Assembly (NCBI RefSeq): GCF_045287255.1 | Contig: NZ_CP137142.1 | Coordinates: forward strand, 1,364,001-1,428,000 | Source: Henriciella sp045287255 | Lineage (GTDB): Bacteria > Pseudomonadota > Alphaproteobacteria > Caulobacterales > Hyphomonadaceae | Length of the DNA stretch: 64,000 bases | Direction of reading: 5' to 3' | Shown here: piece after piece, positions 39,454 through 49,224 of the stretch | Numbering within the stretch: position 1 is the stretch's first letter | How the letters are laid out: each line of letters opens with the position of its first letter | Program-made: the position numbers and the translations under genes | The notes under the pieces: model-generated | Seen by the model: only the letters and a program-made list of their open reading frames with translations | Told to the model about the DNA's origin: nothing | The model's database searches: none

Positions 39454-41658
39454 CTAGTAACGCACTGATGCGGTCAGGCTGACGGTACGCGGCGCGCCAT
39501 AATAGCCAAGCTGGTAGCCAAGGCTGTCTGACAGGTCGAAGCCCTGCGTGCGGTATTCCTTATCCGAAAGGTTCCGCCCAGCCAGAAGCAGCGCATATTT
39601 CCCATTGGCAAATTCGAGGCCAATCGAGGCGTCATAAAGCGTGTACCCGCCCTGGCGCAGGATCTCGCTGGAGCTGACCGTTGGGAAAACCTCTCCGCGA
39701 TAGGAAGCGGCGGCATTGACCACGAGTTCTGTATCCTGGCCGACAGATCGTCGGTAGTTCGCGGCCAGACGCCCAGTCCAGTCAGGGGCATTGGCCGGGG
39801 TCAGCGTATCAGAAACATCTGCACCGTTCTCACCGATAAACTCATCATACTCCGCGTCGAGATAACCACCAGAGAGGTCAAAGCGCAGGTTTTCAGTCGC
39901 CTGCCAGCTCCCTTCGATCTCGAAGCCTGCGATTTGCGCTTCGGCAGCATTGGTGAAGATGGCTGCGAAGGCGCCATTCTGTTCTGTGAAACTGGAGACT
40001 TGCAGGTCTTCATACTCATTGAGGAAGACCGCCGCGCTGGCAAAGATCGCCCCATCGGCAAAATAGCCTTTGATACCAGCTTCATAGGCGGTCAGCGTTT
40101 CCGCATCGAAAGGCTGCGCTTCAAAGCCTGAGTTTGACCGTCCGTCAAAACCGCCACTCTTGAACCCCCGCCCGATTGAGGCATAGCCTGTAACATCATC
40201 ATTAAAGTCGTAAGAGACCGAGATGCGCGGTGAGGTATTGGAGAAGGTTTCAGACGTATCGACGTCCGTGACGCGAGCGCCTTGGCCAATCTGCGGGACC
40301 AGCGGTGTTGCCGCATCGAAGAATTCCTGAACGCGCTTGAAGTCTTTTTCTTCTTCTGTCAGGCGCACCCCAACACTGACGCTTAAGCGATCTGAAATGT
40401 CGTAGGACAAGTCGCCATAGACCGCCAAAGCCGTCGTCGTCTGGTCATTAATTGAGTTTGAAACAAAGGCGATGTCCGGGCCAAAAATGCCGGATTCGGT
40501 GACATCTGCCTCGTCAAAATAGTACAGGCCACCGACCACGGATAAAGGGCCATCCTCGTAATTGGCCTGCAATTCCTGGCTAAACTGGTTCTGGTCCTGA
40601 AAGACGAAGACGCCGAAGAGCGGTGACCCGGTCGCATCGAGATCGAGGTTCGCATCATACTCCATTTCCCGATACGCGGTTGTGGAGATAAGGGTCAACG
40701 TATCCGACACATCCCATGTCGCGCGTGCAGAAACACCGCGGACACTCAGATCACTGAGGCCATTGAAGTCAGCCTCTACCGTGAATGGGTCTTCGCTGGG
40801 AGGAAACGCACCAAAGACCGCTGTTTCACGTGCTGGTGTCCGCGATGCATCAGGCGTGTCTGTCGAGCCATCGGCAGAGAACTGGATGCGAAAATTATCG
40901 GTGATGTTGGCCAGAATAGACCCGCGCCAGGCCAGCGTGTCGCGATCTCCATCATCCTCACCTGTGATTGTATTGTCGGAATATCCATCACGGGAGAGAT
41001 ACGCGACTGCGGCTTTGCCGAGTATTTTATCGCCTGAGATTGGGCCAGAAACACCAAGCGAAACATCTTTCTGGTTGAAGTTGCCCAGGGTTGCTGAGGC
41101 AGAGAATTCAGGGGTCTCACTGGGCGCGCGAGAGACAAATTTAATCGCGCCACCAATAGTGTTACGGCCATAGAGGGTTCCCTGCGGCCCGCGTAGAACT
41201 TCGATACGTTCCACATCAAATACATCAAGGAATGAGCCTTGCGCACGGCCCAGATAAACATCGTCGAGATAGATACCGACACCGGGATCTGCGAAGGCGA
41301 GACTATCGAGCTGTCCGACCCCGCGAATATAGGCCACTGTATTTTGGGCATCGCCCTCATGCAGGACGATATTGGGAACGCTTGACTGCAGGTCGCCGAT
41401 CTCAGTGGCCCCAAATTGAGCAATGTCATCAGCGCCGATGGCTGTCACAGACCCTGGAACGTCTTTCAGGGACTCCTCGCGGCGCCTGGCCGTAACGGTT
41501 ACACGGTTTAAGGTTTTCACCTCTTCACTGTCAGTCACGGCGCTTTGGCTGGGCGCTTCTGCTTCTTGTGCGAGCGCATTTGGCGCAAAAGCGGTCAGGG
41601 CCATTATGGAAACACTGGCCATAGAGAATGCATTCCGAGCGTATCGGCGATTGGTCAT
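39454..41658 (-). CDS. TonB-dependent outer-membrane receptor
   Basis: Outer-membrane receptor of 734 residues. A signal peptide (to about residue 30, ending ...FAPNALAQ) is followed by a TonB-box-like VKTLNRVTVTARRREES, a plug domain (VTAIGADDIAQFGATEIGDL, YIRGVGQLD, EVLRGPQGTLYGRNTIGGAI) and a long beta barrel whose last residues (RTVSLTASVRY) end in an aromatic, as barrels do. The start at 41658 has GGGAGG upstream; the frame extends to 41733. The ligand is unknown; the HSL esterase gene follows and may act on the imported compound. A MarR-like gene is upstream in the same direction. Confidence 0.92.
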   Translation of the reverse strand: MTNRRYARNAFSMASVSIMALTAFAPNALAQEAEAPSQSAVTDSEEVKTLNRVTVTARRREESLKDVPGSVTAIGADDIAQFGATEIGDLQSSVPNIVLHEGDAQNTVAYIRGVGQLDSLAFADPGVGIYLDDVYLGRAQGSFLDVFDVERIEVLRGPQGTLYGRNTIGGAIKFVSRAPSETPEFSASATLGNFNQKDVSLGVSGPISGDKILGKAAVAYLSRDGYSDNTITGEDDGDRDTLAWRGSILANITDNFRIQFSADGSTDTPDASRTPARETAVFGAFPPSEDPFTVEADFNGLSDLSVRGVSARATWDVSDTLTLISTTAYREMEYDANLDLDATGSPLFGVFVFQDQNQFSQELQANYEDGPLSVVGGLYYFDEADVTESGIFGPDIAFVSNSINDQTTTALAVYGDLSYDISDRLSVSVGVRLTEEEKDFKRVQEFFDAATPLVPQIGQGARVTDVDTSETFSNTSPRISVSYDFNDDVTGYASIGRGFKSGGFDGRSNSGFEAQPFDAETLTAYEAGIKGYFADGAIFASAAVFLNEYEDLQVSSFTEQNGAFAAIFTNAAEAQIAGFEIEGSWQATENLRFDLSGGYLDAEYDEFIGENGADVSDTLTPANAPDWTGRLAANYRRSVGQDTELVVNAAASYRGEVFPTVSSSEILRQGGYTLYDASIGLEFANGKYALLLAGRNLSDKEYRTQGFDLSDSLGYQLGYYGAPRTVSLTASVRY

Positions 41659-41753
41659 GAATTCCTCCCATTTTCTCTTTTCAGCCATTCTGCTCGGTAG
41701 CTTAAAAAGAAAAAGCGAGGAGATTGCCGACAAAGTACCCGCAAAAACTGCGT

Positions 41754-42143
41754 TTACTTCGCAGACTCCGGTACACTTAAAAACGCCTGCACGCGGTCGA
41801 GCGTCCTGCGCAAATGATCAACCACCATTTGCTCCAATTCCGGGGTTGGGCGGACATAGGCTGCACGACCATCCTGATCGTCGCGAACCTTGACCAGATA
41901 ACCGTCATCAACTGCGCGTTTGATCCGCTCTTCCCGTGTCCGGTTAGAGCCAGACTTCATGCGTTGAGCCAACTGACTGACCGTTAAAGGGGACCCGTCC
42001 CAATGCGCGCGAACGCAGCCAATCAGCATGTACCAAAACTCTTGCGTGAAATAGTTCGTCTGCGCCCCAAACGTGTCGTCCCAATCCCGAGCATAGAACT
42101 CGAGAGCGTCCATCCAGTCAGTGAGTTCTTTCCGATCGCGCAT
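41754..42143 (-). CDS. MarR-like winged-helix regulator
   Basis: A 129-residue protein with a winged-helix core: VSQLAQRMKSGSNRTREERIK as recognition region and DGYLVKVRDDQDGRAAYVRPT as wing. It lacks an effector domain, which is normal for MarR. It lies upstream of the TonB receptor in the same direction (gap about 95 bp), so it might control that gene; no palindrome was recognised. The effector is unknown. Confidence 0.8.
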   Translation of the reverse strand: MRDRKELTDWMDALEFYARDWDDTFGAQTNYFTQEFWYMLIGCVRAHWDGSPLTVSQLAQRMKSGSNRTREERIKRAVDDGYLVKVRDDQDGRAAYVRPTPELEQMVVDHLRRTLDRVQAFLSVPESAK

Positions 42144-42243
42144 CGAAAATCCTTCTTGTAGCGGCGTAAAGTCTGACCGCTTGAAGAGGATTCGTCAATT
42201 TGGTGGGATTTGCACTACCCTTGCGGTATCACGTAAACAGATA

Positions 42244-42266
42244 AGCCGGGTCCCATGAACCCGGCT
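42244..42266. terminator. Hairpin at the end of the aminopeptidase gene
   Basis: AGCCGGGT (42244-42251) and ACCCGGCT (42259-42266) form an 8-bp stem with a 7-nt loop just beyond the aminopeptidase stop. No strong T run follows on either strand, so termination efficiency is uncertain. Confidence 0.55.
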
Positions 42267-42286
42267 AACTGTTGCTGATAACAAAG

Positions 42287-43816
42287 CTACTCGCTTTCGC
42301 GGCGAAGGAGCTCGTCCATAAATCGCACACCCCAGCCAGCATGGCCTTTAGGAGTTGTTGGGGTTCGGCTGTCGAGCCAGTCCACACCAGCAATATCAAG
42401 GTGTACCCATGGCAGGTCTTCGGCAATGAATGTGCCGACGACAGCAGCGCCAATGGATGCGCCTGGGCTGCCACCAGTATTCTTGATATCGGCAATATCG
42501 GACTTGATCTGCTCGAAGTGAGAGGGGTGCAAAGGCAGTGGCCAGACATCTTCACCTGCAGCTTTACCCACTTCCATCATCTCAAGGCTCAAGGAGATAT
42601 CACGCGTAATGACAGCGCCATAATCGTCGCCCATCGCGCGGGCGGCAGAGCCTGTCAGGGTCGCAATATTCAGGATCATACGCGGGTCGAACTTCTCCTG
42701 TGCATAGTGTACAGCATCGAGCAGCATCAAACGGCCTTCAGCATCGGTCGACATGATCTCAACCGTCTTGCCTGACATGGAAGTGAGGACATCGCCGGGG
42801 CGGATCGCATCCTGAGATGGCATATTCTCTGCCAATGGCATCAGGCCAACAACATTGACGTCTTCGCCACGCTTGGCCGCAGCCAGAACGGCACCCGCAA
42901 CAGCGGCAGCGCCAGACAGGTCAGACTTCATCAGCCACATGCCATTATTCGGCTTGATACTGATCCCGCCAGTGTCAAAGGTCACGCCTTTCCCGACCAA
43001 CGCAATCGGTGCAGCGTCGCTATCCGCCGCCCCGGTATAACGCACGACCAACAGACGTGGATCGTGGATCGACCCCTGACCAACACCCATCAGCGCGCCC
43101 ATGCCTTCCCGGCGAATGTCGCGCGCATCAAGCACACTGATGCGTACATTCGGCACACCGCGGAAAGCTTCCCGTACGGTATCAACAAACACTTCAGGCC
43201 AAAGAGCGTTACCCGGCTCACTACCGAAATTACGGGAAAGCTCCACACCCTCTACAAGATAAGCCAGGTCGTTTTCATATTTGGCTGCAGCGCTCGCGCC
43301 GCCGATCAAACGAACCGTGTCTGGATCACTGGCTTCATGGTCGGACTTGTACTTTGTGAAAGCATAATCGCCAAGGGCGTAGCCAGTCGCAATATAGGCC
43401 GCCGCGTCACCACCGCCCGCAGCCAATCCATCAATGATCAGGGACAACCCGTCACTATCATCTGCCGACATTGCGGCATGGCCACCCAGATCCTGCAGCT
43501 TGCGTGGGGTCAGCGCTTCATCACCAATCCCGATCAGAGTGACATGATCGTGAGCGCCAACAGCAACGAGTGAAAGGGTTTCACCAAAGCCGCCCTCAAA
43601 GCCGGCAACCGCCATGGTTTGCGTGATCCGATTGCCCGTTGTAGCGTCAATCGCGCTTGCCGTTGGGCTGAGCGTTCCATCAGCGCCTACGTACAGGACA
43701 AGATCACCGGATTGCGGGGCCTGTGCCGCATCAAAGCTGAATTGCGGGGCGGCCAAAGCCGCCGGGCTAAGGAATGCAGCCGCGATACACGCGGCAGAGA
43801 AGGTTTTCGATGTCAA
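42287..43816 (-). CDS. Exported M17 leucyl aminopeptidase
   Basis: M17 aminopeptidase of 509 residues with a signal peptide (TFSAACIAAAFLSPAALA) that most cytosolic PepA proteins lack. The metal-binding core is present: VGKGVTFDTGGISIK (Lys and Asp ligands), then STDAEGRLMLLDAV (Asp, Glu, Arg of the motif, with Ser in place of the usual Asn), and LTGSAARAMGDDYGAV. It removes N-terminal residues from peptides in the periplasm, complementing the M3 and DUF5117 peptidases. The start is a TTG at 43814-43816 with GGGAG upstream; the nearest ATG is out of frame. Confidence 0.88.
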   Translation of the reverse strand: MTSKTFSAACIAAAFLSPAALAAPQFSFDAAQAPQSGDLVLYVGADGTLSPTASAIDATTGNRITQTMAVAGFEGGFGETLSLVAVGAHDHVTLIGIGDEALTPRKLQDLGGHAAMSADDSDGLSLIIDGLAAGGGDAAAYIATGYALGDYAFTKYKSDHEASDPDTVRLIGGASAAAKYENDLAYLVEGVELSRNFGSEPGNALWPEVFVDTVREAFRGVPNVRISVLDARDIRREGMGALMGVGQGSIHDPRLLVVRYTGAADSDAAPIALVGKGVTFDTGGISIKPNNGMWLMKSDLSGAAAVAGAVLAAAKRGEDVNVVGLMPLAENMPSQDAIRPGDVLTSMSGKTVEIMSTDAEGRLMLLDAVHYAQEKFDPRMILNIATLTGSAARAMGDDYGAVITRDISLSLEMMEVGKAAGEDVWPLPLHPSHFEQIKSDIADIKNTGGSPGASIGAAVVGTFIAEDLPWVHLDIAGVDWLDSRTPTTPKGHAGWGVRFMDELLRRESE

Positions 43817-44142
43817 CTGGGTCTCCCATATGTTTCTACCCTCTCAGATAGAAACAAAATCGCGCACCCCTCATCGCAAATTCCTATGGTTGCAACAGGA
43901 AATCGGGATGGCTGCAAGGCAGGGGCAAACCCTTCAGCCACCGAGCTTAAGGAACGGGTGGCACTTAACGCTGCGACAGTTCGCGGACTCAAAAACTGAT
44001 AATTCGTGAATTATATGTTTTTCGATTACATCAAAGTATCGACGTATTTTTTTCCGATAGAAACCTCTGGTCGTTATTAGGATTAATCGCTGTTATCCGC
44101 AGCTATCTATATTGTTCGCGCTCCAGAAAGGCTGACTTCACC
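43817..44142. other. Intergenic region between aminopeptidase and RND adaptor genes
   Basis: This gap holds the divergent promoters of the aminopeptidase (minus) and the RND operon (plus). It is A/T-rich toward 44000-44090. Short plus-strand frames here overlap the aminopeptidase on the opposite strand, and none has a recognisable protein or ribosome site, so I call no gene. No lux-box-like palindrome is seen. Confidence 0.4.
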
Positions 44143-45237
44143 ATGCCCTCCCTCCCAAAGTCTGTACGGACCGCCGGTTTTATCTTGCTGGCATTGCTCG
44201 CCTACTTCATCATTCGTGGTGTGACGCGTTCGAGTGCGGAAGATGTTCAGGTGCCAAAAGCCAATGCAAGCGCGACCGCCGAAGCTGCGAAACCGGAAGT
44301 CATCGTAACGCGAGCGCAGCCCAAACCTCATCAGGTCATCGCTACTCTCAAAGGTCGGACAGAAGCAGACCGCGAGATCACAGTTCGATCCGAAACAATC
44401 GGTACCGTAACCAACGCACGGGTGAATGAAGGCATGGTGGTTAAAACGGGCGCACTCCTTTGCGGCCTGGATGTTGAAAGCCGCGCGGCACGCATCGCAG
44501 AAGCAGAAGCCAGCGTAGAAGCCGCACGCCTAGATTATGAGGCATCGATGCAATTGGAGGAGAAGGGCTGGACAACCTCTAATCGCGCTGCCGCAACGAA
44601 AGCGACGCTCGATCGCGCTGAAGCTGCCCTGGCAACGGCGAGGATTGAGTTGCGCAAGACACGCATCGTGGCCCCATTTGATGGCGTTTTTGAAGCGCGA
44701 CTGGCCGAGCATGGCGACTTTCTGTCTGTTGGCGCACCTTGTGGCCGACTGGTTGATCTCGATCCGATAATCATCGTCGTAGAGGCCACTGAAGCTCAGA
44801 TGGGCGCGCTCAATGCTGACATGCCCGTTCAGGTAACCCTCGCGACAGGCGCTGAAGCTGAAGGGACAATTCGCTTCGTCGCTCGCACAGCCAGCCCACA
44901 AACCCGAACCTTCCGTATTGAAGTTCAGGTTGATAACCCTGACGGCGCGATTGCAGCGGGTTTGACAGCTTCCGTTGATATTGGTCTCGGCCAGGCACCA
45001 GCCGTCTTGCTGACGCCAGCTTCACTTGTGCTGCATGATGATGGCCGTGTCGGCGTTCGCTATGTTGATAATGATGATGTCGTTCAATTTGCTGAAGTGA
45101 CCGTGATTGATGATGCCTCAGACGGCGTTTGGGTCACTGGCCTACCCGGAGATGTTAACCTGCTTGTTGCCGGACAAGATTATCTTCGTGAGGGCGTCGA
45201 AGTCACGAGTTTGCCAACTCAGGATCAACAACCATGA
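44143..45237 (+). CDS. RND efflux periplasmic adaptor (membrane fusion protein), system 1
   Basis: HlyD-type adaptor of 364 residues. One N-terminal membrane segment (FILLALLAYFIIRGV, about 11-27) is followed by a barrel-sandwich part (TVTNARVNEGMVVKTGALLC), an alpha hairpin (RIAEAEASVEAARLDYEAS), and a beta-barrel domain. It links the inner-membrane pump to an outer-membrane channel. The stop overlaps the RND start (ATGA), so it is coupled to the pump gene. No outer-membrane factor gene is adjacent to this pair. Confidence 0.9.
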   Translation: MPSLPKSVRTAGFILLALLAYFIIRGVTRSSAEDVQVPKANASATAEAAKPEVIVTRAQPKPHQVIATLKGRTEADREITVRSETIGTVTNARVNEGMVVKTGALLCGLDVESRAARIAEAEASVEAARLDYEASMQLEEKGWTTSNRAAATKATLDRAEAALATARIELRKTRIVAPFDGVFEARLAEHGDFLSVGAPCGRLVDLDPIIIVVEATEAQMGALNADMPVQVTLATGAEAEGTIRFVARTASPQTRTFRIEVQVDNPDGAIAAGLTASVDIGLGQAPAVLLTPASLVLHDDGRVGVRYVDNDDVVQFAEVTVIDDASDGVWVTGLPGDVNLLVAGQDYLREGVEVTSLPTQDQQP

Positions 45238-48200
45238 ACGGTTTGATTGATGGTGCTATTGGCCGTGCGAGAATGGTTCTGGCCATTCTTTTGGTGGCCC
45301 TTATCGCGGGCAGCCTGACCTATATGAACCTGCCCAAGGAAGCAGACCCTGACATTCCAATCCCCTTTGTTGGGGTCACCATTCCACTAGAAGGGGTCTC
45401 CCCTGAGGATGCTGAAAGGCTGCTTGTCAGACCTGTTGAAAGTGAGTTGCAGGGTATTGAGGGGGTCAAACAAATCGACTCTTTCGCTCTCGAAGGCGCA
45501 GGTCAAATCATTATCGAGTTTGATGTCTCATTCGATCAGGATCAGGCCGTTCTCGACGTTCGAGAAAAAGTGGACCTGGCTGAACGCGAGTTTCCAGACG
45601 AAGCCCGAGAACCCGTGATCACTGAAATCAATGCATCACTTTTCCCGATTCTCGCGATCAACCTTTATGGTGATGCGCCTGAACGCGAACTCTTCCGATT
45701 GGGGCAAGATCTAAAGGACGAACTTGAAGGTTTGCAAGGTGTCTTGGAGGCCCGCCTTCAGGGGGACCGGGAAGAGGTTCTGGAGATCGTTGTCGATCCG
45801 GCTAAACTCGAAGCTTATAATATCTCTTATCAGGATATTCTAGCCACGGTTGCAAACAACAATCGGCTTGTCCCGGCCGGACGCATAGATATGGGCCAGG
45901 GCCGCTTTCCAGTGAAGGTTCCCGGCCTGATCAAAACCGCAGAGGATGCTTTCGACTTACCCGTTCTGGCGGAAGGCGATGCCACGATCACTTTGGCGGA
46001 TGTCTCGACTGTGCGGCGCACGTTCAAGGATCGCGAGGAGTTTGCCAAGTTTAACGGCCAACCCTCAATCTCTCTACAGATCATCAAACGCACCGGTGCA
46101 AATATCCTTGATACCGTGGCTGATGTCGAAGCGGTGATTGAGCAATCTCGCGACAGATGGCCAAGCTCGATCAATGTCACGCTGACCTCAGACATGTCAG
46201 AAATGATTGATGAGCAACTCGGCCAGCTTCAGGCGTCTATCGCCGTGGCCGTGGTTCTTGTGATGATCATCGTCGTTGCCGCGCTGGGTTTACGGTCTGC
46301 CGGTATGGTCGGGCTCGCCATTCCTGGGTCTTTTGTCATGGCCTTTCTTATGCTCGGCGTCTTTGGCTACACGATCAACCTGATGGTGATGTTCGGTATG
46401 GTGATCGCCGTCGGAATTCTCGTCGATGGCGCGATTGTTGTGGTTGAGTATGCCGACCGGAAAATGGCCGAAGGTCTGCATCGAAAACAAGCCTATGGTA
46501 TGGCGGCAAAACGCATGTTCTGGCCGATTGTGGCCTCATCCGCGACGACCCTTGCCGCATTTTTCCCATTCCTGTTCTGGGACAGTCTCGTTGGCAAATT
46601 CATGTCCTATTTGCCCATCACCCTGATCTTCGTTCTGGTCGCTTCGCTGGTTATGGCCCTGATCTTCCTGCCTGTTCTTGGGTCGGTCGTCGGCAAGCGC
46701 AGCACTGATGACACCAATCAGGGTCTTGCTGGCGTTTCCGGGGTTGATGGAGACCCTCTGGAAGCTTCAGGTTGGTTTGGACGCTACGCCCGCGCAACAT
46801 CCGCCTTGATCAATCGCCCCTTCCTGGTGACGGCAGGGGCGGCCGCTTTGGTCATATCGATCTTTATGTGGTTTGGCTCGACCTCACACAAATCCGAACT
46901 GTTTCTGGATGTTGAGCCTGAACAGCTTTATGTTTTCGTTCAGGCACAAGGCAATCTGTCTGCCGATGAAGAGTATGCGATTGTCGACCGCGTGGTTGAG
47001 CGATTGCTGCCCTTGGATGGCATTGAATCCATGGCCTCAACCTCAGGCAGCGAAGGCTCTGGTTCGTTTAACTTTGACGGCGTCAGCTCACCCCCTCAGG
47101 ATACAATCGGTCGGGTACTGATCAACTTGAAGGATCGCGATGACGGCTATGATGGCCGCGTGACAGAGCAGAACATCCGTAACGCGCTTGTCGGTGTACC
47201 GGGCTTGCGCACCGAAGTTCGCAAACTGGAGCAAGGCCCCCCTGTCGGCAAGGATGTTCAAATCGCCCTCAAGTCCAATAATGGCCCAGCCTTGCTGGAA
47301 GCCGCAGCGCAAGTTCGGGCTTTTGTGGACTCAATGGATGGCCTCCGTGAAGTCGAGGATAGTCGTCCCCTACCAGGCATTGAGTATCGCCTAGAGGTGG
47401 ATCGTGCCCAGGCTGGAAAATTCGGCATTGATGTCAGTCAGGTCGGCGCAGCAGTTCAGCTTGTCACAAATGGCATTCTGGTTGGCCGCTATCGGCCGGA
47501 TGACGCCTTGGATGAAATCGACATTCGCGTGCGCTTTCCTGAAGCCGAACGCAGCGTCGAGGCGCTTGACCGTCTACGGATCGCAACTCCGGAAGGACAG
47601 GTGCCCCTCTCGCAATTTGTTACGCGAGAGCCAGCGCCCAAAGTGACAAAGATTGAGCGCCGTGACGGTAAACGCGTCATCATGGTGCGCGCCAATGCCG
47701 TTGAACAAGGGGCCGGTGCCGCAAAGGTTGCTGAAGTCAAAGACTGGTTGGAAACCGCGAATCTCAATCCGGCAGTTGATGTTCAGTTTGAGGGCGCAGA
47801 CGAAGATGCTGCTGAAGCAAGTGCTTTCTTCCAGGTTGCGGCTTTGTCAGCCCTGTTCCTGATGGGCATCATCCTCCTATGGGAATTCAACAATTTCTAC
47901 CACGTGCTGCTCACACTTTCGGCTGTTGTGCTCTCTACAGCCGGCGTCCTGATCGGCATCCAGCTTGTGTTGCCATACATCTCCATCCTGATGATCGGCA
48001 CAGGGGTTGTCGCGCTGGCCGGAATTGTCGTGAACAATAATATTGTGTTGATTGATACGTTCCAGCGTTTGCAGCGGGATGGACGAACAAGCGAACAAGC
48101 TGCCATCGCCGCCGCAGCTCAAAGAATACGCCCTATTCTTCTAACCACGCTGACAACGATTTGTGGTCTGCTGCCCATGGTCTTCATGATGAATGTGAAT

Positions 48201-48482
48201 TTCGCAGACGGTTCGATCAGCTTTGGAGGGATTACGGCGGAATGGTGGGTACCACTGGCGACTGCTGTCGTCTTTGGTCTCGGATTCTCAACCATGCTCA
48301 CTCTAATCGTAACACCGGTTTGGCTCGCAGCTCCGGCGAAGATGGGGCGCTGGCGAGACCGCATGTATGCGCGCGTTCGCGGTAAAGTGCCCACATCTGT
48401 CACAACTATACCTGATCCAACACAGCACTGGTCAGCGCCCGATGCTGACACTGGTTCAAATGTACGTCCTGCAGCGGAGTAG
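45234..48482 (+). CDS. RND efflux permease, system 1
   Basis: Inner-membrane proton-driven pump of 1082 residues with the usual 12 membrane segments and two large periplasmic loops. TM4 carries GILVDGAIVVVEYADR: the first acid of the proton-relay pair is present, the second is Gly. TM10 has GIVVNNNIVLIDTFQR. Its partner is the overlapping adaptor gene upstream. The substrate is unknown. It converges on luxI with a 15-bp gap and no visible terminator, so transcripts of pump and synthase could overlap. Confidence 0.92.
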   Translation: MNGLIDGAIGRARMVLAILLVALIAGSLTYMNLPKEADPDIPIPFVGVTIPLEGVSPEDAERLLVRPVESELQGIEGVKQIDSFALEGAGQIIIEFDVSFDQDQAVLDVREKVDLAEREFPDEAREPVITEINASLFPILAINLYGDAPERELFRLGQDLKDELEGLQGVLEARLQGDREEVLEIVVDPAKLEAYNISYQDILATVANNNRLVPAGRIDMGQGRFPVKVPGLIKTAEDAFDLPVLAEGDATITLADVSTVRRTFKDREEFAKFNGQPSISLQIIKRTGANILDTVADVEAVIEQSRDRWPSSINVTLTSDMSEMIDEQLGQLQASIAVAVVLVMIIVVAALGLRSAGMVGLAIPGSFVMAFLMLGVFGYTINLMVMFGMVIAVGILVDGAIVVVEYADRKMAEGLHRKQAYGMAAKRMFWPIVASSATTLAAFFPFLFWDSLVGKFMSYLPITLIFVLVASLVMALIFLPVLGSVVGKRSTDDTNQGLAGVSGVDGDPLEASGWFGRYARATSALINRPFLVTAGAAALVISIFMWFGSTSHKSELFLDVEPEQLYVFVQAQGNLSADEEYAIVDRVVERLLPLDGIESMASTSGSEGSGSFNFDGVSSPPQDTIGRVLINLKDRDDGYDGRVTEQNIRNALVGVPGLRTEVRKLEQGPPVGKDVQIALKSNNGPALLEAAAQVRAFVDSMDGLREVEDSRPLPGIEYRLEVDRAQAGKFGIDVSQVGAAVQLVTNGILVGRYRPDDALDEIDIRVRFPEAERSVEALDRLRIATPEGQVPLSQFVTREPAPKVTKIERRDGKRVIMVRANAVEQGAGAAKVAEVKDWLETANLNPAVDVQFEGADEDAAEASAFFQVAALSALFLMGIILLWEFNNFYHVLLTLSAVVLSTAGVLIGIQLVLPYISILMIGTGVVALAGIVVNNNIVLIDTFQRLQRDGRTSEQAAIAAAAQRIRPILLTTLTTICGLLPMVFMMNVNFADGSISFGGITAEWWVPLATAVVFGLGFSTMLTLIVTPVWLAAPAKMGRWRDRMYARVRGKVPTSVTTIPDPTQHWSAPDADTGSNVRPAAE

Positions 48483-48497
48483 TAAGCAAGTAGGATA

Positions 48498-49169
48498 TCA
48501 AGCCGCAGCGCGAAGCTGAATGGATGAGACCGGCCCATAGTACATCAGTACGGTTTCCTCAGGATCATGCAGTAACGACCTAACTTGCGTTAGGCCGTTA
48601 CGAGTCATGCCTGAAATGCCTGCCACATAAGCAGGCTCAGACAGACTCTCTGCATGACGTCCCCCCAAGGGTTGTGCGCCCCACGCTTCACGCTGGATTG
48701 CTGTGTAGACGTTTTCACGCACAACATATTCCAGCCGACGAATGCCGACCTGCAAGCAATATTCAGTGATCGCGGTGAGCATCCTGGCGCGGACCTCCTT
48801 CCAAATTGAGCGATCACCTCCAAAGCGCGGTGTGAAATACCCCAGCCGGGATAGCTCCCAAAGATCATTAGCAATCGGTGGCGCACTGCAATAATCACAA
48901 TAATGCGCAAATCGTGCACGCATCATATGCGGTCCCGTTGTTGGATTTAAACGGGCAAATCCAACGATATCACGTGCCCCAGGCATCCGTTCGATAATGT
49001 AAACTGTACTATCCTGGTCAAAGGCATCCTTATCATATCCCCGTGTCACCCCAACCGCATCTGGACACCAACCGAGACGCTCAAAGAACAGTTCATACCG
49101 CCGTTCAAACATCTGTTCGAGGTCCGCCAGATACAGGTCGCGATTATCAGGAAGGATAAGCTCAGCCAT
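48498..49169 (-). CDS. LuxI-family acyl-homoserine-lactone synthase
   Basis: Autoinducer synthase of 223 residues. With the ATG at 49169 the hallmark Arg falls at residue 24 (MFERRYELFFERLGW, Arg24, Phe28 region, Trp34), as in other LuxI proteins. FDQDSTVYI supplies the acids, GFARLNPTTGPHMM the central Arg, and WELSRLGY the Glu and Arg of the active site. The enzyme makes an AHL from SAM and an acyl carrier; the acyl chain is not predictable. A GTG at 49187 is a possible longer start. It lies after luxR, with a perfect palindrome in the gap. Confidence 0.9.
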   Translation of the reverse strand: MAELILPDNRDLYLADLEQMFERRYELFFERLGWCPDAVGVTRGYDKDAFDQDSTVYIIERMPGARDIVGFARLNPTTGPHMMRARFAHYCDYCSAPPIANDLWELSRLGYFTPRFGGDRSIWKEVRARMLTAITEYCLQVGIRRLEYVVRENVYTAIQREAWGAQPLGGRHAESLSEPAYVAGISGMTRNGLTQVRSLLHDPEETVLMYYGPVSSIQLRAAA

Positions 49170-49205
49170 GCTCGTGAGTGTCGCCACTCAAAAGCCTGTC
49201 CGAAA

Positions 49206-49221
49206 CTATCCGATCGGATAG
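49206..49221. promoter_or_regulatory. Lux-box-like palindrome upstream of luxI
   Basis: CTATCCGATCGGATAG is a perfect 16-bp palindrome between the luxR stop and the luxI start, ending 36 bp before the luxI ATG. Its position and dyad fit a LuxR-AHL binding site, giving positive feedback on luxI. The sequence is not a match to the Vibrio lux box, so the assignment rests on symmetry and location. Confidence 0.7.
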
Positions 49222-49224
49222 GGT

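Noticed and set aside
43619..43999. 126-codon plus-strand frame running out of the aminopeptidase region
   Set aside because: More than half is antisense to the aminopeptidase and the remainder has no recognised motif.
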